From Legionella genomosp. 1 (GTDB taxonomy: Bacteria; Pseudomonadota; Gammaproteobacteria; Legionellales; Legionellaceae), in the NCBI GenBank assembly GCA_945889365.1, contig CAMDBQ010000007.1, positions 1-19,084 of the forward strand: a stretch of DNA of 19,084 nt, given 5' to 3'. Shown piece after piece: positions 14,184-19,084 of this stretch. Both the position numbers and the translations under genes were made by a program. Within the stretch, counting starts at the first letter, position 1. Every line of letters starts with the position of its first letter. The notes below the pieces were generated by a model. The model was not told the origin of the DNA. It did no database searches and worked only from the letters and a program-made list of their open reading frames with translations.

Positions 14184-14450
14184 TTAGCAAGAGTCACCCT
14201 TCACACAGGTAGCGGATCCGCAGGAGCTGCAATTGGCTTTGCATACGCTGTACGTGTTGTTGCTGGTGTTTTTCTGGTAGTATTGACTGCATTTACTATA
14301 GCTAACCCATAAATCCGTGCAACCAGTAAGGGCCTCTTGGGATGGACAGCCGGCTAATGTGGCCCCCGGATATCCAGACATGACTGCGCTCAGTACGTCA
14401 CTAACCGCCAGCAAGCGAATCCAGGAAGTACCTATTGTATAAGTTTTCAT
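14184..14450 (-). CDS. Small cysteine-rich open frame, 88 residues, doubtful
   Basis: This frame begins 8 bases after the stop of the reverse-transcriptase remnant on the same strand. Its front (MKTYTIGTSWIRLLAVSDVL) is moderately hydrophobic but not a convincing signal peptide. The second half contains nine cysteines in 55 residues, e.g. GCPSQEALTGCTDLW, KCSQYYQKN and VCKANCSSCGSATC, as in disulfide-bonded secreted or metal-binding proteins. I do not recognise the family. It could be a real accessory gene, a C-terminal fragment that gained a start, or chance; the upstream SD is weak. The plus strand has a competing 64-residue open frame that looks less protein-like. Confidence 0.35.
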   Translation of the reverse strand: MKTYTIGTSWIRLLAVSDVLSAVMSGYPGATLAGCPSQEALTGCTDLWVSYSKCSQYYQKNTSNNTYSVCKANCSSCGSATCVKGDSC

Positions 14451-14457
14451 TTGTATT

Positions 14458-14946
14458 CTACTTAAGTTTAACCATGCAGGCTGGTTCTTGATAGGCTGTC
14501 AGCCCCATGGAGTTGATACAACTTTCTACATTACAACACGTTAACAACCCTTTACACCAAGATGTCCATCTCTCTATATAGCGTCCAATGCAAGCAGCAC
14601 TTGCACCTTGCGCGTAACGCAGGCCTAATCTAGAGCGATGGTTTTCCTGGCTTGTTTTTGAGATGTTAAGCGTATCACCGAAGTGAACACCTAAAAAATC
14701 AAAGCCTTTTTTTATGCATCCCAAATATGTTTTATCGGGGTGCATTTTCAATTTCAAACTACTTAATATTTTGTGCGTTAAATTAATGATTTTGTGCGGT
14801 TGATGTTTTGTTTTGACCATAATCACCCGGTCATCCATGAGCCGAATATAAAAGCCGTGTTTTTTCATTTCATCATCGAGCCTGTTCATATATATTCCGT
14901 GATCATGACTAAAGAGTGAGGTAGTTGCGTTTCCAATGTTTAGCCA
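14458..14946 (-). pseudogene. Bacterial reverse-transcriptase C-terminal remnant
   Basis: An ATG at 14889 starts 143 residues, but the family match extends upstream of it to an in-frame TAG at 14947: WLNIGNATTSLFSHDHGIYM NRLDDEM corresponds to the RT block (G-P-IGN-TSQ-F---Y-N-LD). Next come the catalytic motif FYIRLMDDRVIM (MDD replacing YxDD), KLKMHPDKTYLGCIKKGFDF LG, and a C-terminal QGASAACIGRYIERWTSWCK GL, as in a class of stand-alone proteobacterial RTs. The fingers and the first catalytic aspartate are absent, so no activity is expected. The end (residues 118-143) is cysteine-rich and not family-like. Whether it came from a DGR, group II-like or unknown-group RT cannot be decided here. 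Confidence 0.75.
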
Positions 14947-15052
14947 CTAGTGTGTTCGATTTAGGCACCCGGAACTTGTTTTCAATAGATTAAATGTAGT
15001 ATATAGTTGCTTCATTGTCAAATATTAACACAATAATAATGTAGCGGCAATT

Positions 15053-15233
15053 CAGCGGTTCCCGCCAACTACTGGATGTTCAGTAAGTTAACAGGCAAAA
15101 GATTTGTCGTTGAGGTTTAAACATCCTTTGCTTGATATCATAAAAAAAATCATACAATACCAAAAAAGTCTGCGAAAGCAACTAGTTAGAAAGCACTGTT
15201 GGTATAGTGTTCATGGGTTGGCGGGAACCGCTG
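15053..15233. mobile_element. MITE-like element, 181 bp, perfect 17-bp terminal inverted repeats
   Basis: The ends CAGCGGTTCCCGCCAAC (15053-15069) and GTTGGCGGGAACCGCTG (15217-15233) are perfect complements. The interior is AT-rich and codes for nothing. No clear target-site duplication is visible in the immediate flanks. It lies in the 304-base gap between the reverse-transcriptase remnant and the HerA-like gene, 18 bases downstream of the latter's stop. Confidence 0.6.
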
Positions 15234-15250
15234 CCCTTATGGGGGAGGGG

Positions 15251-16735
15251 TTACTTTTTTCCTTTAATATATGAAAAAACCAATTGGGTCAGTTTTCTCA
15301 CCACATCGCGCGTCACTTGTTTGACAATCGGATTCTTGGCAATTACCTCTATAGCGCTGGGGCCTTCTGGATCAACATTTTTTATTTTCTCATCAGCAAC
15401 GACTTTTTGATTTAAAATTTCCATGGCCGATTCTCGTTCGAGTCGGTCATGGTATTTGAGACTCAGCGCGGATTGACTCAAAACGCTTGCTTCTTCTTCA
15501 TCGGTTAATACCCCCATTCGCGATTCAGGGGTACGAATCATACATTGCACCAATGGTGTTGGCGCCCCTCTTTCATCAATAGCGGTTAATAAAGCTTCAC
15601 CGATTCCTAATGCTGTCAATAATTCCTCAGTTTTATAATGTTCTGAAATCGGGAAGTTTTTAGCAGTCAAACTCATGGCTTGTCTATCTTTAGCTGTAAA
15701 AGCCCGGAGAGCGTGCTGAATTTTAAAACCTAACTGGCTTAAAATGTTTTCAGGGATATCTTTGGGGGTTTGTGTACAAAATACCAGGCCCACCCCTTTC
15801 GAACGAATTAATTTCACAATGGTATCCATCAAATTTAATAAATTCTTATTGGCATTGTTAAAAATCAAATGGGCTTCATCAATAAATAATACTAATTTGG
15901 GCTTATCTAAATCACCACACTCGGGTAAAAGACGATAGAGATCAGATAATAATTTCACCATAAAAGTAGAAAATAAATCAGGTTTATCTTGCATATCCAT
16001 GGCTCGCAAAATGGAGATTACACCTTTGTCTTGACTAGAACGTAGTAAGTCTCTGACATCTAAGGCTGGCTCGCCAAAAAAATGCTCACACCCTTGGGAT
16101 TCTAGCTCAATAATTTTTCGCATAATGGTACTGATACTCGCACCCGATACTTTGCCATATTGTTTTTCAATTTGTTGTTGACCGATATCAGTTTGAGAAA
16201 ATTTCAATAATGATTTGAAATCATTTAAATCAATGAGTAATAGCTGATTATCATTGGCATATTCAAATAAGATAGTGACCACACCTGATTGAATGTCATT
16301 TAATTCTAACAAACGAGAAAATAATAAAGGTCCAAAACCCTTAATTGTCGCTCGAACAGGTACCCCTTTGATATTTGGGCTTAAACTTAAAAGCTCTACT
16401 GGGAAATTTTGCGGTTTATATTCTAAACCTAGAATTTTACTTCTTTCTTGAATTTTATCAGTGAGGACGCCAGACATTGCTAAAGCTGAAATATCCCCTT
16501 TCATATCCAAGACAAGACTGGGGACGCCAGCGAGTGAAAGCTGCTCTGCCAGCACTTGTAAGGTTTTGGTTTTACCACTACCTGTTGCCCCTGCGACAAG
16601 TCCATGACGGTTGAATTGTTTAAGGATAAGATTGACAGATGCATTCTCAATCGGGTTTTGGTCAACAATGATTTTACCCAGTTGAATAACGGGCAAGTCT
16701 TTTTTCTGATATGCGTCAATTAAATCCTTATACAT
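15251..16735 (-). CDS. HerA-like ATPase, DUF853/YjgR family
   Basis: A 494-residue P-loop ATPase, full length for the family (E. coli YjgR is about 500). After a short domain (MYKDLIDAYQKKDLPVIQLG) comes Walker A GATGSGKT (49-56). PSLVLDMKGDISALAMSG follows, then FGPLLFSRLLELNDIQSGVV, KYGKVSGASISTIMRKIIEL and RAMDMQDKPDLFSTFMVKLL. Walker B is LVLFIDEAHLIF, followed by the sensor region RSKGVGLVFCTQTPKDIPEN, QLGFKIQHALRAFTAKDRQA and the RMGVLTDEE block. The C-terminal tail (KQVTRDVVRKLTQLVFSYIK GKK) is basic and amphipathic. The family is HerA/FtsK-like, but its cellular task is not established. AAGGA lies 6 bases before the ATG. It is a single gene with a candidate promoter at 16766-16794. 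Confidence 0.92.
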   Translation of the reverse strand: MYKDLIDAYQKKDLPVIQLGKIIVDQNPIENASVNLILKQFNRHGLVAGATGSGKTKTLQVLAEQLSLAGVPSLVLDMKGDISALAMSGVLTDKIQERSKILGLEYKPQNFPVELLSLSPNIKGVPVRATIKGFGPLLFSRLLELNDIQSGVVTILFEYANDNQLLLIDLNDFKSLLKFSQTDIGQQQIEKQYGKVSGASISTIMRKIIELESQGCEHFFGEPALDVRDLLRSSQDKGVISILRAMDMQDKPDLFSTFMVKLLSDLYRLLPECGDLDKPKLVLFIDEAHLIFNNANKNLLNLMDTIVKLIRSKGVGLVFCTQTPKDIPENILSQLGFKIQHALRAFTAKDRQAMSLTAKNFPISEHYKTEELLTALGIGEALLTAIDERGAPTPLVQCMIRTPESRMGVLTDEEEASVLSQSALSLKYHDRLERESAMEILNQKVVADEKIKNVDPEGPSAIEVIAKNPIVKQVTRDVVRKLTQLVFSYIKGKK

Positions 16736-16765
16736 GAGCTATCCTTTTATCGGGCTTATTATTAT

Positions 16766-16794
16766 CTTATAGACTAAAAAAAAAGCATAGTAAA
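16766..16794 (-). promoter_or_regulatory. Candidate sigma70 promoter for the HerA-like ATPase gene
   Basis: On the minus strand TTTACT (16794 down to 16789, 4 of 6 matches), 17 bases, then TATAAG (16771 down to 16766, 5 of 6 matches). Transcription would start about 23 bases before the ATG. The spacer carries a run of nine T. Confidence 0.4.
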
Positions 16795-16884
16795 GCCGGT
16801 GCGCTCAAATCCCTCAAGCATCCACTATACTAAGATTAGAAATCATAAAAAAAGACGTGAAAAAAGAGGCTTATGGAAGAAAAC

Positions 16885-16913
16885 TAGTGCCTCGTCTTGT
16901 TAATACGCTCCCT
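16885..16913 (-). repeat. IS-end-like repeat (GGGAGCGTATTAACAAG), copy D
   Basis: On the minus strand it reads AGGGAGCGTATTAACAAG, then ACGAGGCACTA, matching copy B (1528-1556) with 3 differences in 29 bases. Confidence 0.55.
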
Positions 16914-16918
16914 TAAGC

Positions 16919-17018
16919 TGTCGTCCCGGCGTAGGCGGGGATCGTACGCCCGTGAGGGCGGAACATCAGAGTGGGTCAAACTGGGCGTGAGTTTCCTGAC
17001 TTGTGGGTAATGATAAGG
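16919..17018 (-). repeat. Half palindrome plus right copy of the 43-base repeat
   Basis: Positions 16919-16943 (GTCGTCCCGGCGTAGGCGGG) are one arm of the palindromic repeat seen at 13200-13313, followed by a small hairpin CGCCC-GTGA-GGGCG (16947-16960). Positions 16976-17018 are the inverted copy of the 43-base repeat at 13149-13191 (2 mismatches). It fills most of the gap between the ankyrin gene and the HerA-like gene. No protein is encoded here. Confidence 0.8.
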
Positions 17019-17033
17019 ACCCAGCAGATCTAC

Positions 17034-18206
17034 TCAAACCCTTATTTGTTTTGATACTGCGCCATGGTCTAATAATAACCGTTCGATTGATTCAAAGTTG
17101 GCCAGATCAGCATGGTACTGGATTAAATGAGCCAGCGCTGTGTGTCCGTGGTCATCGACCTGATTGATATGCATGGCCATATGGTTGACTACCCATGCAA
17201 TTAAATCCGTGTCCAGGGTATCTATCGCTAAGTGTAGAATCGAAAAGCCTTGCTCATCTGTCATGGTCACATCGGCACCCTGTGTAACCAGGATCTTTGC
17301 AGCCTCAATGTTTTGTGATGAAATGGCCAGCATCAGGGGTGTTCTGTTTGCGTTATCAATACAATTGATCTCCCGTGTGGCATCGCAACACTGTTTAACG
17401 ATGGCGGGCGATCCATAGCGTGCGGCATAATGTAGTGCACCTTGGCCTTTTGCGTCCGCCAGCATGGCCATATCAGGAACACTCAAAAGCAACTCGACGA
17501 TGTCGGGTTGATTATTTAGAATGGCGGTGTGAATCGGGTATCTCATGCGATTATTACTGATAAATAGGGCCTTTGGAACGATTATCATGTACTCAGTCAA
17601 TAATCGTTTGAAACCATGTACCGCCATGAGATGAAACACAGTATCTCCACTGCTATCTTGATGTTCTAATAGTCCAGGGGCTTTTGTGTTTAATGTTGTG
17701 AATATCCACGCTTTCTTGCCGATGAGTGTCTCATCATGAAACATGGGCACGAACAAGGCGCTGAATATAGGCAGTTGATTGCTTTGATTGGTTTGGGTTG
17801 CATCCGCGCCAAATTTCAATAACGCACGGATCACATGAGGAAACCCGCCTGCAGCTGCCAGATGCAAGGGCGTCATGCCACCGGAAGCCGCTTGATTAAA
17901 CGCATGAGACGCTACACCCGTTAAATTTAAAATATAATGGTCGTACCCATTAAGGGCTGCGTATTGTACGCAGGTCATACCATTGAATTGAGCACTCACT
18001 TCATTTGGATTAACGGGAATGTTGGGCAAAAAATAATCCAAATATTGTTTTGCCAAGGCTAAATAGCTTATGTATTGGTCTGCTGCACTGCCATCATAGC
18101 TAATATCGGTAGAAACATGACATTCACACCACGTTTTTAATAGGTCATATTGCTGCTCGTTTTCAAGCCGAAGTGTTTCGCACAATATTTTAAATGTTAT
18201 CGTCAT
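17034..18206 (-). CDS. Ankyrin-repeat protein, 390 residues, effector candidate
   Basis: The frame is open up to an ATG at 18320, but the ATG at 18206 (MTITFKILCETLRLENEQQY) has AGGAAG 7 bases upstream and a plausible protein start. The extra 38 residues would be highly basic shadow of the kinase gene. The helical N-terminal region (1-70) is followed by about six to seven ankyrin units: NGMTCVQYAALNGY (76-88), GGMTPLHLAAAGGFPHVIRA LLKFGAD (109-135), SGDTVFHLMAVHGF (186-199), RYPIHTAILNNQPDIVELLL (222-241), GQGALHYAARYGSPAIV (254-270), NRTPLMLAISSQNIEAAKIL VTQGADV (287-313), GFSILHLAID (320-329) and HGHTALAHLIQY (353-364). There is no signal peptide. Its start overlaps the kinase end by 17 bases, so the two are co-translated. 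Ankyrin proteins of Legionellales are frequently type IVB effectors, but secretion is not shown here. Confidence 0.87.
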   Translation of the reverse strand: MTITFKILCETLRLENEQQYDLLKTWCECHVSTDISYDGSAADQYISYLALAKQYLDYFLPNIPVNPNEVSAQFNGMTCVQYAALNGYDHYILNLTGVASHAFNQAASGGMTPLHLAAAGGFPHVIRALLKFGADATQTNQSNQLPIFSALFVPMFHDETLIGKKAWIFTTLNTKAPGLLEHQDSSGDTVFHLMAVHGFKRLLTEYMIIVPKALFISNNRMRYPIHTAILNNQPDIVELLLSVPDMAMLADAKGQGALHYAARYGSPAIVKQCCDATREINCIDNANRTPLMLAISSQNIEAAKILVTQGADVTMTDEQGFSILHLAIDTLDTDLIAWVVNHMAMHINQVDDHGHTALAHLIQYHADLANFESIERLLLDHGAVSKQIRV

Positions 18207-19084
18207 GTCGATCTTCCTGGTTATTTGTTGTCGGGCTTTGATTTTCCGGTGCAGCTGGAATCGTCTCTTTAAATTGGGCTTTGAATTCCTTAAATGACTT
18301 CGCGGCCTTTTTTTCGTCAATGCTGCCGTCTTCCTTTGTATACAGTTTTAACCCATAAACATGCCGATTGGAAGCCAGCGCTTTGTGAAGATCCGTTGGA
18401 GCGGCAGCAGTCATTACAGGTCGCCAATTTATTCTTTGCTCCAATGGCATGTTTTTAATTTCACTGCACATCGCCTGTTCAATTTTGTCGGCTTTTGTTT
18501 TCATTCCTATGGTATAAAAACGCGCATTTTCTCGAAATGATTGAATGGTTGCTTGTATTTTCTTTGCAGGACTTGCCTTTAAATTATCTAAAAGTGCGTT
18601 CAATTCTTGATTAATGGTAGCGAGCGCATCAACTGTTGTTGTCTGCTCTATTTTATTGGTTTTTTCAGCGATAAATGCATTCATTTGCTCATCATCTTTG
18701 CCAAATCCATGCGATTTTATTTGAGATAAAAGCTCATTTAACTCGTTACGGGTATGGCGACTTAATTCAAACAAAGCACTCTCAACGGATATTCTGTCAG
18801 CAGCATTTGGCTTGACCATTTTCTGGATTAATTCCTTGAAGCATTGTCCTTGCTTGGTGTTAAATATGGGAGCTGTAAAATCATACTTTTCCGCGTCATG
18901 GCGGTTTCGAAGACCGCCTATGCTACCTGTTAAATAGGCGTATAAATTTTTACCCATTAAGTAGGAATTCATTTTATCGACGTTGAAGTTTGGGTTCCTG
19001 TTACTGTAAAATTCAGGTGGACTAATATAACGTGTGCGTAGGAGCCCATAACCCTCTAACCCAATGCGTTGCTGATTAACCATT
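18190..19084 (-). CDS. Protein kinase-like protein, C-terminal part
   Basis: The gene enters from beyond the right edge; about 298 residues are visible, and the methionine at 19083 is probably internal. Taking it as residue 1, LLRTRYISPPEFYS (14-27) is the end of a kinase activation loop with PPE in place of APE. MNSYLMGKNLYAYLTG (38-53) fits the DVWSLG-type helix F region loosely, with the usual D not evident. FTAPIF-(13)-LIQKMVKPNAADRISVESAL (69-104) is subdomain XI with its conserved Arg (R98). After residue 110 comes a long, charged, helical and partly coiled-coil region (KTNKIEQTTTVDALATINQE, MKTKADKIEQAMCSEIK) and a polar tail ending HDDNI. Catalytic HRD and DFG motifs lie outside the window. 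Without them the activity is unproven. It sits upstream of the ankyrin gene in one transcription unit. Confidence 0.75.
   Translation of the reverse strand, partial: MVNQQRIGLEGYGLLRTRYISPPEFYSNRNPNFNVDKMNSYLMGKNLYAYLTGSIGGLRNRHDAEKYDFTAPIFNTKQGQCFKELIQKMVKPNAADRISVESALFELSRHTRNELNELLSQIKSHGFGKDDEQMNAFIAEKTNKIEQTTTVDALATINQELNALLDNLKASPAKKIQATIQSFRENARFYTIGMKTKADKIEQAMCSEIKNMPLEQRINWRPVMTAAAPTDLHKALASNRHVYGLKLYTKEDGSIDEKKAAKSFKEFKAQFKETIPAAPENQSPTTNNQEDRHDDNI

Noticed and set aside
14118..14312. 64-residue plus-strand frame with a hydrophobic Gly/Ala-rich sequence
   Set aside because: It is antisense to the cysteine-rich frame, lacks a ribosome-binding site and begins in non-coding DNA.
13778..15050. 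Diversity-generating retroelement with template and variable repeats
   Set aside because: Only a damaged RT tail is present; by eye I found no repeat pair differing at A positions and no lectin-like target gene.
18207..18320. 38-residue basic N-terminal extension of the ankyrin protein
   Set aside because: It overlaps the kinase coding region in another frame and looks like shadow translation; the ATG at 18206 has a proper ribosome-binding site.
1..19084. CRISPR array, rRNA or tRNA genes
   Set aside because: No regularly spaced short direct repeats, no tRNA-like cloverleaf with a convincing T-arm and CCA end, and no rRNA signature were seen; the repeats present are palindromic or isolated copies.

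Overview
The window reads as a chromosomal segment of a moderately AT-rich gammaproteobacterium, most likely from the Legionellales (Legionella/Coxiella/Aquicella/Berkiella-like). This rests on protein resemblance rather than database search. The DsbA-family periplasmic thioredoxin resembles Coxiella Com1. A two-subunit glycyl-tRNA synthetase sits beside gmhB. A eukaryotic-like protein kinase and an ankyrin-repeat protein form a pair at the right edge, which is typical of effector-rich intracellular Legionellales.

Layout. Positions 1-3000 are a patchwork: the start of a site-2 (M50) protease on the minus strand, a truncated gene fragment, pieces of two IS91-family transposases and one IS6-family transposase, an unrecognised 149-residue protein and a secreted outer-membrane beta-barrel protein. 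Positions 3008-10699 are a conserved housekeeping block. It is read on the minus strand in the order uvrD, com1-like dsbA, glyQ, glyS, gmhB, rsmJ, with a good sigma70-like promoter before uvrD and ATGA overlaps linking glyS-gmhB-rsmJ. A small PA3496-like gene meets the end of rsmJ tail to tail. Positions 10743-11982 hold mlaA and trmL on the plus strand, overlapping by 29 bases. Positions 12167-13000 hold a CvfB-type S1 RNA-binding protein on the minus strand.

Positions 12050-15250 are mostly decayed DNA: a possible stub of an FlhB-C-terminal-domain gene, a frameshifted fliM tail overlapping a frameshifted fliN head, repeat elements, a small cysteine-rich open frame, a reverse-transcriptase remnant and a 181-bp MITE-like element with perfect 17-bp inverted ends. 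Positions 15251-16735 encode an intact HerA-like (DUF853/YjgR) ATPase. Positions 17034-19084 encode the ankyrin protein and, upstream of it with a 17-base overlap, a partial protein kinase.

How it fits together. The block 3.2-12 kb serves translation (GlyQS, TrmL, RsmJ), LPS heptose synthesis (GmhB), envelope upkeep (MlaA, Com1-like oxidoreductase) and DNA repair (UvrD). The flanks have been remodelled by insertion sequences and palindromic repeats. Flagellar genes appear to have been lost there, and host-interaction candidates lie at the right edge. I see no rRNA, tRNA or CRISPR array.
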